Position numbers and translations under genes: made by a program. DNA of 13,432 nt from SZUA-365 sp049663345 (GTDB lineage: Bacteria; Bacteroidota; Ignavibacteria; SZUA-365): positions 1 through 13,432 of the forward strand of contig JBATDG010000125.1 in NCBI GenBank assembly GCA_049663345.1, in the 5' to 3' direction. Under the pieces are notes generated by a model. The model ran no database searches, was not told where the DNA came from, and was given only the letters and a program-made list of their open reading frames with translations. Shown here one piece after another: positions 1 through 7,410 of the stretch (position 1 is the stretch's first letter; each line of letters starts with the position of its first letter).

Positions 1-1593
1 GACCATGCGCACCTCACGGACCCGGCCCTCTGCGGTGGCGCGGGCGACATACGTGCCGGCGGGCAGGTCGCGGGCATTGAAATGAATGTAGTGCATGCCG
101 GCCGGACGCGTTTCGCTGCACAACGTCATGAGCCGGGCGCCCGTGACATCGAACACGTCGAGGTGCAGATGCGCCTCGCGCGGGAGGAACACCGGCAGAT
201 CGGTGTCGTGCACAAAGGGATTCGGATAATTCGGTTCGATATTCCACGACGCCTGGTCGAGCTGCAGGGAAATTTCGACCGTGGCGCTGTAGTCGATGCT
301 GCCGTCGTTATCAACCTGCCGCAGACGATAGAACAGCGCGCGCACATTGCGCAGCGCCGGGCGGTCGCTGTCGGTAAAACTGTATTCGCGCGCAGCGGTG
401 GTAGTACCCGCGCCGTCGACGAAGCCGATTTCCTGCCAGGCGGATTGTCCGTCCTCGCTGCGCTCAATCGCGAAGCCGCGGTTATTCGTTTCGGTTTCCG
501 TGCGCCAGTCCAGCCGCACCGTGCCTTCGATAAGCGAGGCGGTGAACAGCACCAGCTCCACCGGAAAGCTCATGGAAACGATCTGCATGAGCGCCGGATC
601 AGCGATGCCGAGATTGTAGGGCGAGGCCGCGGCCTGATCTATATAGGAGGCGCTTTTGGCTGAGAGTCCGTTTGCCGTGCGCAAATTGTTGATGAGAATG
701 CGTCCCTGTGCATCAATAGTCACCGGATCCTGCGAAAGCAGGATTTTCTGCGGGGTCGCCTGGGGATTGCCTCCCGGACCGCCGTTATACACGGCATACA
801 GCGCGTCGAGGATCACCAGGCGCTGCTTGCTGGTCATCACGCTGCTGGCCATGATGTCGAGCACGGCGTTTTTGTTGCAGTGAATTCCCATCGATCCGCC
901 CGGGTCGACCGTGCCCATGTGATTTTTGAAGGCAAGCGTCATGTTCAGCGAGCTGCTGCAGCTGTGGTCTTTCAGCACCGGCATGTTGATGAGGTAATCG
1001 GCATTGTACAGGCTGGCGGAGTAGGGACGGTTTTTCCCATCGCAGAGAATCGTGTAGCCGTTATTCGGAAAGCTGGTGTCGAGCACGAGATTGACGTTGT
1101 GTCCGAAATACGAAGTTGTATAGCCAACACCGTTGAAGCTGTGCCGCTCGTACGCGGTGATGTTCGCCGCAGGGAATCCGCCGAGCATCTCCCGCAGCCT
1201 GTTGATCACGGCCTTGGTCAGCTCCTTGCGAGTGGGCACGATGCTGTTGAGAAAATTCGGCTTCAGCGCGATTTTCTTGCTGGTCGTAAGTCCGGGGAAA
1301 AAGGAGGCAAGCGCGTTTGCCGGCGAAGTGTAAATGTTGGCCAGCTGCATGATGCCCTGATCGAACATGTACTGCACTGCGCCTTCGTTGACGTTGTTGA
1401 ACCCCAACACCGCGCCAGTGTGTTCGACAATGACAATGCGCCCCGGATTCGGATATGCGTACGTGCGCTTTGCGTCCGGCGGAGCGGCGAGCGCTTCGCT
1501 TCCGCGCAGCAGCGGAGCGGGCAGCATCGACAATCCTGCAAGTGCGGTACTCTTCTTGAGGAAAGATCTGCGGGAGGAATTCCTTTCGGCCAT
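1..1593 (-). CDS. DUF362 domain protein with Tat signal and T9SS-type C-terminal sorting domain (3' end cut by window edge)
   Basis: A single frame stays open from the ATG at 1593 to base 1 (531 residues); no stop is seen, so the last few residues lie outside the window. The N-terminus has a twin-arginine signal (SRRSFLKKS, residues 7-15), a hydrophobic stretch and an AxA-like site near 34-37. Residues about 50-335 match DUF362: KPNF (111-114), NMPVLKDH (203-210) and FKNHMG (222-227). The CxxC clusters of ferredoxin-type DUF362 proteins are absent. Residues about 343-445 form an Ig/FnIII-like linker opening with FPVEL and containing ETNNRGFAIERS. From about 452 there is a FlgD-like/T9SS type A sorting domain with YPNPF (456-460) and LPAGTYVAR (510-518). 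I infer a surface or secreted protein exported by Tat and then T9SS. The biochemical role of DUF362 is not firmly established, so none is assigned. It probably has its own promoter, because a repeat element separates it from the upstream minus-strand gene. Confidence 0.9.
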   Translation of the reverse strand, partial: MAERNSSRRSFLKKSTALAGLSMLPAPLLRGSEALAAPPDAKRTYAYPNPGRIVIVEHTGAVLGFNNVNEGAVQYMFDQGIMQLANIYTSPANALASFFPGLTTSKKIALKPNFLNSIVPTRKELTKAVINRLREMLGGFPAANITAYERHSFNGVGYTTSYFGHNVNLVLDTSFPNNGYTILCDGKNRPYSASLYNADYLINMPVLKDHSCSSSLNMTLAFKNHMGTVDPGGSMGIHCNKNAVLDIMASSVMTSKQRLVILDALYAVYNGGPGGNPQATPQKILLSQDPVTIDAQGRILINNLRTANGLSAKSASYIDQAAASPYNLGIADPALMQIVSMSFPVELVLFTASLIEGTVRLDWRTETETNNRGFAIERSEDGQSAWQEIGFVDGAGTTTAAREYSFTDSDRPALRNVRALFYRLRQVDNDGSIDYSATVEISLQLDQASWNIEPNYPNPFVHDTDLPVFLPREAHLHLDVFDVTGARLMTLCSETRPAGMHYIHFNARDLPAGTYVARATAEGRVREVRMV

Positions 1594-1638
1594 GGCTGCC
1601 CCAGTTAGGGTCAAATGGTGAATCGGCGGTTGCCTGCC

Positions 1639-1667
1639 AATGTAGAAAACATGGGCGGAATAATCAA
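1639..1667 (-). promoter_or_regulatory. Candidate sigma70-like promoter for the DUF362 gene
   Basis: Read on the minus strand, TTGATT (1667-1662) and TACATT (1644-1639) are separated by exactly 17 bases. Each hexamer matches four of six consensus positions. The -10 box lies about 45 bases upstream of the ATG at 1593. This is by eye only; promoters in this phylum often differ from the sigma70 consensus. Confidence 0.35.
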
Positions 1668-1719
1668 CCAAAAGACCGAACACTCCGCTTTTTCCGGATC
1701 GCAATTGGACACGAAGCCG

Positions 1720-1804
1720 CAAAGGCACCAAGACACGAGGATCAGTGGAAAATGAATTTTCCAATAATAAATATTTTGTGCCTTTGTGTCTTGGAGTCTT
1801 GGTG
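1720..1804. repeat. Palindromic intergenic repeat-like element with AAGGCAC/CAAGACAC words
   Basis: The left part (1720-1740) carries CAAAGGCACCAAGACAC. The right part (1779-1804) carries related words on the other strand (GTGCCTTTGTGTCTTGG, then AGTCTTGGTG). CCAAGACAC at 1728-1736 pairs perfectly with GTGTCTTGG at 1786-1794, and flanking bases pair partly. The centre holds a second palindrome, TGGAAAATGAATTTTCCA (1746-1763), with 8-bp arms around two bases. The element lies between the stop at 1822 and the DUF362 promoter region. Similar 'GTGCCTTTGTGTCTTTG' words recur between genes in several environmental genomes as I recall them, so an interspersed repeat is likely. It could also act as a terminator for the dehydrogenase gene, although no clean T-run follows it. 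Confidence 0.6.
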
Positions 1805-1821
1805 AACCCCAATCATACACA

Positions 1822-2958
1822 TCAAATTTCAGCGTTCACGGTGTGGGTGAATGCTATGCCCCGGTCGGCGAGGCCGTCCATGAGAGCGTCGTAGACGGCT
1901 CCGCGGGCGCCAAGAAATTCGGGGGGAGAAATGCCCGGATGGCGATAGCTACCGTCGGCGACCAGCCTCGCGGCGCAGGCGCAGGTGTATCCGGTCGTGC
2001 GTGCCATCGAGGTGACGCCGAGCGCCGCGTCGTAGCGGTCATGCAGATCGTAGGTGTGGGTTTCCCGGGAATCGCCTTTTCGCCCGCGAATGATTACGCG
2101 CATGACGGACAGGTCTTCCTCTCCCTCCGCCATCTGCCAGGCGGGGAAGAGCAGCTTTGCCGTGAAATCGAGCGGAGCGATGCGCTGTCCCGCTATTTCT
2201 ATCGGCTCCTTGCTGAAAAAACCGGTGTCGCGCAGCGCTTTCATCAGCGCCACATGGCCGGGATAGCGCATGGTTTTTTCTTTCATATTCGGCGCGGTCA
2301 TTGTCTCGGCGAGCGTCCGCAGTCCGTCGGTGTTGAAAGCCTCGAGCGTGCCGACACCCACGAAGTCGATTTCCTCAATGTCGCTGAGAGCAGTCCGCAC
2401 CACTTCGACGCCATTTTCGATGTAGCGTGCGGGACGCGTATACTCCTCGATCACATCCACCGGTGAAAATACCGCGCCGTATTCGTAGGGTTTGCGGCGG
2501 ATGACCGGGAGGCCTCCCACATAGCAGAGGAAGGTCTCGATTTCATCCAGCTCTTCATTCATCCGTCCCATGAGAATATTTCCCAGGCCGGGTGCAAGAC
2601 CGCAATCCATCACCGCTGTTACTCCATGCTCTCGCGCCAGCACGTCGAGCGTAAAAGGATCCTCGGGAAAAAAGGAGATGTCCACAACATTCTTCCCAAC
2701 ATTGATGACGCGGCGCAGGGTTTCATATCCCATGAACCCAGGCACGGCGCCGATGACCAGATCCGCCTGCGCGATGACCTCGTGCAGCTGTGCCTCGTCG
2801 GCGAGATCCGCCTGCCGGGTGAGCACGACGGGTGATTCGCAGCGCTGCAGCGCGGATGTGTCACGATCAGCAACGGTGACGGTGAAAGTGGAATCGAATG
2901 AAAGGTCGCGTGCAATGGCCGATCCGACCATGCCGCCTCCAAGTACCGTGATGTTCAT
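1822..2958 (-). CDS. Saccharopine dehydrogenase / L-lysine dehydrogenase-like oxidoreductase
   Basis: This 378-aa protein has an N-terminal Rossmann fold with the glycine motif VLGGGMVGSAIA (5-16) and an acidic strand end (VADRD, 29-33), so it binds a nicotinamide dinucleotide. The middle contains DISFFPEDPF (93-102) and a glycine-rich MDCGLAPGLGN (117-127). EKTMRYPGH (227-235) and MARTTGY (318-324) are typical of the saccharopine/lysine dehydrogenase family, and the length fits single-domain members (roughly 380 aa). The family acts on lysine-derived amines, for example L-lysine 6-dehydrogenase or saccharopine dehydrogenase; the substrate here cannot be told from sequence alone. The start is the ATG at 2958, with GGAG about 6 bases upstream. 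It lies 32 bases downstream of the propeller gene and is probably cotranscribed with it. Nothing nearby points to a lysine pathway. Confidence 0.85.
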   Translation of the reverse strand: MNITVLGGGMVGSAIARDLSFDSTFTVTVADRDTSALQRCESPVVLTRQADLADEAQLHEVIAQADLVIGAVPGFMGYETLRRVINVGKNVVDISFFPEDPFTLDVLAREHGVTAVMDCGLAPGLGNILMGRMNEELDEIETFLCYVGGLPVIRRKPYEYGAVFSPVDVIEEYTRPARYIENGVEVVRTALSDIEEIDFVGVGTLEAFNTDGLRTLAETMTAPNMKEKTMRYPGHVALMKALRDTGFFSKEPIEIAGQRIAPLDFTAKLLFPAWQMAEGEEDLSVMRVIIRGRKGDSRETHTYDLHDRYDAALGVTSMARTTGYTCACAARLVADGSYRHPGISPPEFLGARGAVYDALMDGLADRGIAFTHTVNAEI

Positions 2959-2990
2959 GCTGTCTCCGTGGTCTGGAATTGACGTGATGT

Positions 2991-3953
2991 TCAGGGAGTC
3001 TCTGTCGATTTCGTTGGCGCCGCGGGAGGAGGAGGATACAGCAGTGGCTGCTTGAAGACCATGCCGAACAGGCCGACGGTCAGTGCCTGATTATTCGGGA
3101 GAAATGAAATGGCGTGCAATTCCTTGGCAGTAGTCAGGTCGTGCAGACGCCAGCGCAGATTGCTGTCTTCTCCCCGCACGATCGCGCCGCGCTTGCCCAC
3201 CGCCCAGCCCGTGCCGTTAGCGTCGAACTTGAGAGAGAAAAAATCCGTTTCGTACGCTTCGATCTGCTGCCAGCTCTGGCCGCCATCGATTGTGCGCATC
3301 AGCAGTCCGTGATATCCCGCTACCCAGCATTCGTTTGCCGATCGCGCGCAGACCGTAGTAATCGGAAGAAATTCTTCCACCTTCTGTTCCTGCCAGCTCG
3401 CCCCGCCGTCGCGCGTGTGCAGCACCTTGCGCTGCACTGATGTCGCCCAGCCGTTGCTGGCATCCGCAAAAGAAATCGCATCGATCGCGACGTCGGTGCC
3501 GCTGTTCAGCGTCTGCCATGTCGCACCCTGATCGGTGGACTTTACGATGACGCCGCCTGTGCCGCAGAGCCAGACTGTGTTGCCGACAGCGCTTAATCCG
3601 GCGAAATTTGTCGGTACGTTGACGGGACATTCGGTCCATGAATTGCCGCGGTCCTTCGTGCGATAGCAGGATCCGTTGAAGCCGGAAATGAGTCCCGTGC
3701 TGTCGTTGAAGAAATGGATGTTGCGTAATGCGCGTTGATTGGGAGACAGCTTCTGCGTCCAGCTTTCGCCTCCGTCGGTGCTGTACATGATGACGCCGTA
3801 GTCGCCGACGATATAGCAGCGGAGGCTGTCCGTACAGGTCACATCCCACAGCGTGAATTCCGTCCGATGTGATATGCGCTTCCAGCTGCCGAGAGTCTGT
3901 GCCTGCGCTGTAGAAATACATGAGAGAAAAATCAGTATTGCGAGAATACGCAT
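2991..3953 (-). CDS. Secreted seven-bladed Ycf48/BNR-like beta-propeller protein
   Basis: This 320-aa protein starts with a signal peptide (MRILAILIFL..., likely cut after AQA at 16-18), so it is exported. Seven repeats of about 40 residues follow, beginning near 38, 78, 118, 158, 199, 239 and 280. They share a (S/T)xDGGxSW turn, seen as STDGGESW (58-65), TKDRGNSW (99-106), STDQGATW (139-146), TRDGGASW (180-187) and TIDGGQSW (221-228). The last two blades are degenerate at this motif. This is the Ycf48/BNR-Asp-box pattern and predicts a seven-bladed propeller, usually a protein-binding or assembly scaffold. The C-terminus is a short proline-rich tail without a sorting domain. I chose the ATG at 3953 because AGGA lies just upstream and the signal peptide begins there; an in-frame ATG at 3983 lacks a Shine-Dalgarno and would prepend ten charged residues. 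No photosynthesis genes are nearby, so a photosystem role is not implied. Confidence 0.85.
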   Translation of the reverse strand: MRILAILIFLSCISTAQAQTLGSWKRISHRTEFTLWDVTCTDSLRCYIVGDYGVIMYSTDGGESWTQKLSPNQRALRNIHFFNDSTGLISGFNGSCYRTKDRGNSWTECPVNVPTNFAGLSAVGNTVWLCGTGGVIVKSTDQGATWQTLNSGTDVAIDAISFADASNGWATSVQRKVLHTRDGGASWQEQKVEEFLPITTVCARSANECWVAGYHGLLMRTIDGGQSWQQIEAYETDFFSLKFDANGTGWAVGKRGAIVRGEDSNLRWRLHDLTTAKELHAISFLPNNQALTVGLFGMVFKQPLLYPPPPAAPTKSTETP

Positions 3954-4063
3954 TTCATCCTGTGGATCGGGTTCGACATGCAAAGCGAAGGAGGGATTCC
4001 TCCAGGTGACTAATGTACATCCCGATAAACCTTGAAAGCAACAGAAATGCCCGTGACGATTTC

Positions 4064-4663
4064 TTACGCGGGTTTCCGGGCTACGATGCGGAGGATGTCG
4101 GATTCCCCGTTGTGGAAGGTGCCTTCCAGAATCGCTGTTGCGAGCGAGGTCTGGTGAATGATTTCCAGGCCCGACAGATCGCCGAGCAGATCATCCATTG
4201 AGTAAAGAAGCTCCTCGGATCGGGGTCCGCCCGTGCCGCGGCTGAGCTGTTCTTTCGCGAAAGCCTCGATGATCAGTATGCCTCCGGGCTTCAGTGCGTC
4301 AACCGCGCGGGCATGAATGATGCGGCGGAGTTGAGGAGGAAAGTGTATGAAGATCAGCGCAGCTGCGTCGAAGAGGTCCCGCTGCGGCTCATAGTCCGCG
4401 AGATCGGTCACCACATAAGTGATGGAAACACCGCGCTGCGTTGCGAGGGAGAGCGCCTTCTTGCGGCCTTCTTCGCTGTAATCGACCGCGTGAACACTCC
4501 AGCCGTTTCGTGCGGCATACACGGCATTCCGTCCTTCGCCCTCTCCGGGGAGAAAGAGTCGTCCGGGTGAAAGCAGGCGCAGCTGTTGTTTGAAAAACTG
4601 ATTCGGCTCGGTGCCGTATGCGTATTCGGCGGCGGCGTACCGCTGATTCCAAAATTCTTGCAT
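4064..4663 (-). CDS. Class I SAM-dependent methyltransferase (TehB/TPMT-like)
   Basis: This 199-aa protein opens with FWNQRYAAAEYAYGTEPNQF (4-23), the usual lead-in of small TehB/thiopurine-methyltransferase-like enzymes. The SAM-binding motif I is LFLPGEGEGRNAVYAAR (36-52), followed by the acidic strand end VHAVDYSEEG (57-66), a TDLADY segment (86-91) and LKPGGILIIEAF (124-135). It should transfer a methyl group from SAM to a small molecule. The substrate is unknown and no tellurite-resistance genes are nearby. The ATG at 4663 is preferred: it is preceded by GAGAG and starts exactly at the conserved N-terminus. The frame runs further upstream to 4966, but that part overlaps the divergent gene and has no homology-like features. 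It is the first gene of the minus-strand series and is divergent from the phosphatase gene. Confidence 0.88.
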   Translation of the reverse strand: MQEFWNQRYAAAEYAYGTEPNQFFKQQLRLLSPGRLFLPGEGEGRNAVYAARNGWSVHAVDYSEEGRKKALSLATQRGVSITYVVTDLADYEPQRDLFDAAALIFIHFPPQLRRIIHARAVDALKPGGILIIEAFAKEQLSRGTGGPRSEELLYSMDDLLGDLSGLEIIHQTSLATAILEGTFHNGESDILRIVARKPA

Positions 4664-4685
4664 GAGATTCTCTCGGTTTCGACCC

Positions 4686-4714
4686 TTTATACGAGGAGTC
4701 TTCCAACTCGTCAT
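4686..4714 (-). promoter_or_regulatory. Candidate promoter for the methyltransferase gene
   Basis: On the minus strand, ATGACG (4714-4709) and TATAAA (4691-4686) are 17 bases apart. The -10 box is about 22 bases upstream of the ATG at 4663. Both hexamers are fair sigma70-type matches. Judged by eye only. Confidence 0.35.
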
Positions 4715-4775
4715 TTCCAACTTTTTGGAGGATGAGCCTTCAGATTCGTGGTGCATACAGACAACCGGAACGGAT

Positions 4776-4793
4776 CGCAGGGAGTTCCCTGCG
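4776..4793. promoter_or_regulatory. Perfect 18-nt palindrome in the divergent intergenic region (possible operator)
   Basis: CGCAGGGAGTTCCCTGCG has perfect 8-bp arms around a central GT. It lies between the divergent starts at 4663 and 4860, about 66 bases upstream of the phosphatase ATG and 62 bases upstream of the methyltransferase -35 candidate. Its symmetry, GC-rich arms and position fit a dimeric regulator site. No poly-T tract follows on either strand, so a terminator is less likely. Confidence 0.4.
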
Positions 4794-4859
4794 AGGGCAA
4801 CATTCCATCGTTGATTTCGTATTTTAGAAAATGTTTGAAATCCATAGTCCGGAGACTGG

Positions 4860-7391
4860 ATGAAATCACGCCTGATCGAGTCCCGCGCAGTGCATGTACT
4901 TTTTGTCATTGCGGGTGCGTTAATGTTGGCCACGGCGCTCTTGCAGCTTCCGATCGGCATATTCATTCAGTACACACGTCCGGGACTCCCCTGGTTTCCC
5001 GTCGAGAATGTTGCCGAAGGAATTCGCATCGTTCCGGTGGTGAGCGTCGAAGGCGAGCCGGACGTCCGTTTTCAGGCGAACGATGTACTGGTGCGCATCA
5101 ACGAAATAAAGCTCGATTCGATGAATTTCGACAGAGAGCGATGGACGAGTTTTCTCGCAGATATTCATATCGGCGATACTCTGCAGATCACGCTTCTGCG
5201 CGACGGCTCCCAGGCACGCTTTCCGGTTATCCTCGACGAATCCATGAATCAGATCCGCGGGAAGAGCATGTCGCTCGCCACCCTCGTGGTGAACAATATC
5301 TCCCCGCTCATTCTGCTGATGATCGGATTTGTCGTTTTACTGAAAAGGCCCCGGCAGCGGCAGTCCGCACTGTTCTTTCTTACCCTTTCGACGTATGCGC
5401 TGTACATGCTCAGCGCCACTGCGGTGAGTCAGCATATGCCGTGGTGGAACGCTCTGGGAGAATGGCGATCCCTGGTGGCGGAACTTACTTTCATGCTGTT
5501 CCTGCCGATGCTGCTCCATTTCCTTCTCGTGTTTCCGGAGGAGTGGTTTATGAAAGAACGGCCGAAGCTCCGGTTGCTGCTCGTGTATCTTCCGTACACA
5601 GCGCTGACGGGGAGCGGCTTTCTTATTCAACAATATTTCCTGCTGGACGACATTCGCATATTCGCCACGGTGGTGGATTTGGTGTACATCCTTACTCCCA
5701 TCCTCGGACTTTTCATTCTCCGCGGTTCGCGAAAACGCGCTGCCGCGCCGTTGACGCTGAGGGTGTTCCGCGTGGTGCGAGCGGGCATGGTGGCCTTCAC
5801 CTTCGGCTTCATCCTCCTGATCCTGCTCAATCATCTGTACGTATTCTACGACACCCTGATTCCGGGCGCGATCGAGCTGCGGGTTGCCTCTTTGCTTCTG
5901 ATCACGCTCGCTCTGCCGGTGAGTTTCTGGTATGCGCTGCTTCGCTACGGATTTCTGGATATTCATATCCTTTTCAAGCGCACAACGCTGTACGCGGTAT
6001 ACTCCACTGTCATCGTGGCGGTGTTCATAGCACTGTTCACGTTTCTGGACGCCGCGATAAAGGAATTCTCCACCATCGATACATTGCTGGTTTCAGTGAT
6101 TGTCACTGCCGTCATTGCGATTTTTATCGGACTGGCGAAAGGCCGGCTCGAGGATATACTCAACCGCCGGCTTTTTCACGAAGAATATCAGCGCAGCGAA
6201 GCGCTCAGGAAACTTTCGCGCAGCTTGCTGAACATACTCGAGCCGCAGACGATCATTCAAATACTTGCGGGCGAACTGCGCAGCATTCTCCAGGTCGAAT
6301 TTATTTCTGTAGTTGAATGGGGCGGTGCCGGAATCCGGCGCACGCTGGGCGGCGACACGCTTCCCGATGACGTGGTTTCGGCACTGAGCGAGCAGGCGAT
6401 CGTGTTCAGCAATGTCGAAAAGGGAGTCGTGATGAATATCAACACGCTTCCCGGTGGCAGCAGGCTCCAACCCCTCAACGCTTTTTTCTGCATCAGCAAT
6501 GAAGATGGAATTCGGGTTTGCGTTCTGCTGGGCAAGAAAAGCAGCGGCCGGACGCTCGGCAACGAAGAACTGACTGAACTGCAGGCGGTGGCCGAACACG
6601 CAACGCTCGGATGGAAGAATGCCGCGCTTTCGGAGGATCTGAGAGAAAAGGAGCGCATCAAGCAGGATGTGCTCATTGCCCAGCACATTCAAACCGCGAT
6701 GCTTCCAAGTCATACGCCGCAGAGCGATGTGTTCGATATCGCTGCGCTTTCGCTGCCCGCTCGAGAGGTGGGCGGTGATTTTTACGACTACCTCAATTTC
6801 TCTGATGGCAGGTTGGGCTTGGTTGTGGGCGATGTGTCCGACAAGGGCGTGTCCGCCGCGATGATCATGGCCTCGACCATCAGCACGCTGCGCTACGCAG
6901 CCGAAATTGAAGATTCACCGAGAACGATACTCGAGGCAGCAAACCGCCGTCTTTACCGCGATACGTATCGCCAGATGTTCTCCGCAGTTTGTTTCGCGCT
7001 GCTGGACGAACGTACGCTGGAAATGCGCTTCACAAATGCCGGGCTTCCAAAGCCGCTGCTCGTGCGAGATGGCGAGGCGTTTCTGATCGAATGGTCGGAA
7101 AACGGTTCGCATTATCCGCTCGGGATGGTGCAGGAAACCGTATACCACGAAGAATCGCTTCAGCTGCAACCCGGTGATGTGCTGGTGCTGTATACCGACG
7201 GCATCGTCGAGAGTACAAACGAAACGGATGAAGAATTCGGTATCCGCCGGCTGCGGGATACGGTCCGCCTCAACGCCACGCATTCGGCACAGGACATTCT
7301 CTTCCAGATCATCACGCAGGCGCAGGAGCATCACGGCGGAGCTAATCAGTACGACGACGTCACCATGATGGTTCTCCGGGTCCGCCCGTGA
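4860..7391 (+). CDS. Membrane sensor phosphatase: ComP-like PDZ/10-TM region, GAF-like domain, SpoIIE/RsbU-type PP2C phosphatase
   Basis: An 843-aa inner-membrane protein. TM1 (about 9-37) is followed by an extracytoplasmic PDZ-like domain (about 55-125, FQANDVLVRINEIKLD at 71-86). Nine more TM segments follow near 143-161, 169-188, 205-224, 237-258, 267-287, 307-328, 339-360, 376-397 and 405-425. Positive loops (KRPRQRQ, KERPK, RGSRKR, FKR) place the C-terminus in the cytoplasm. The juxtamembrane RLEDILNRRLFHEEY (429-443) resembles ComP-type sensors. A GAF-like region spans about 452-580 and a helical linker 585-615. The phosphatase has the RsbU-like AQHIQTAMLP (607-616) and metal-site motifs REVGGDFYDY (635-644), VVGDVSDKG (655-663), LYTDGIVES (777-785) and YDDVTMM (831-837). 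Family knowledge: such enzymes dephosphorylate Ser/Thr on anti-anti-sigma (STAS) proteins. No STAS or anti-sigma gene is present here. The ATG at 4860 has GGAG about 6 bases upstream. The next gene starts 19 bases after its stop. Confidence 0.9.
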   Translation: MKSRLIESRAVHVLFVIAGALMLATALLQLPIGIFIQYTRPGLPWFPVENVAEGIRIVPVVSVEGEPDVRFQANDVLVRINEIKLDSMNFDRERWTSFLADIHIGDTLQITLLRDGSQARFPVILDESMNQIRGKSMSLATLVVNNISPLILLMIGFVVLLKRPRQRQSALFFLTLSTYALYMLSATAVSQHMPWWNALGEWRSLVAELTFMLFLPMLLHFLLVFPEEWFMKERPKLRLLLVYLPYTALTGSGFLIQQYFLLDDIRIFATVVDLVYILTPILGLFILRGSRKRAAAPLTLRVFRVVRAGMVAFTFGFILLILLNHLYVFYDTLIPGAIELRVASLLLITLALPVSFWYALLRYGFLDIHILFKRTTLYAVYSTVIVAVFIALFTFLDAAIKEFSTIDTLLVSVIVTAVIAIFIGLAKGRLEDILNRRLFHEEYQRSEALRKLSRSLLNILEPQTIIQILAGELRSILQVEFISVVEWGGAGIRRTLGGDTLPDDVVSALSEQAIVFSNVEKGVVMNINTLPGGSRLQPLNAFFCISNEDGIRVCVLLGKKSSGRTLGNEELTELQAVAEHATLGWKNAALSEDLREKERIKQDVLIAQHIQTAMLPSHTPQSDVFDIAALSLPAREVGGDFYDYLNFSDGRLGLVVGDVSDKGVSAAMIMASTISTLRYAAEIEDSPRTILEAANRRLYRDTYRQMFSAVCFALLDERTLEMRFTNAGLPKPLLVRDGEAFLIEWSENGSHYPLGMVQETVYHEESLQLQPGDVLVLYTDGIVESTNETDEEFGIRRLRDTVRLNATHSAQDILFQIITQAQEHHGGANQYDDVTMMVLRVRP

Positions 7392-7410
7392 GCCGCGGGA
7401 ATGCAGCGGC

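Noticed and set aside
880..1608. Plus-strand open frame of 242 codons opposite the DUF362 gene
   Set aside because: It is antisense to a gene with Tat, DUF362 and sorting-domain motifs, and its own translation shows no family features.
1611..1820. 69-codon minus-strand frame spanning the repeat element
   Set aside because: It is formed mainly by the palindromic repeat and the promoter region of the DUF362 gene, and its translation looks random.
1786..2466. Plus-strand open frame of 226 codons opposite the dehydrogenase gene
   Set aside because: It is a shadow of the dehydrogenase; no domain or ribosome site is seen.
3990..4003. GGAGG-GATT-CCTCC hairpin between methyltransferase and propeller genes as a terminator
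   Set aside because: The stem is only 5 bp and no T-run follows on the minus strand.
4748..6316. Long plus-strand open frame (522 codons) in another frame of the phosphatase gene
   Set aside because: It overlaps the phosphatase, whose domains are clear in the other frame. Its protein is rich in Arg, His and Ser with no domain pattern, typical of a shadow of a GC-rich gene.
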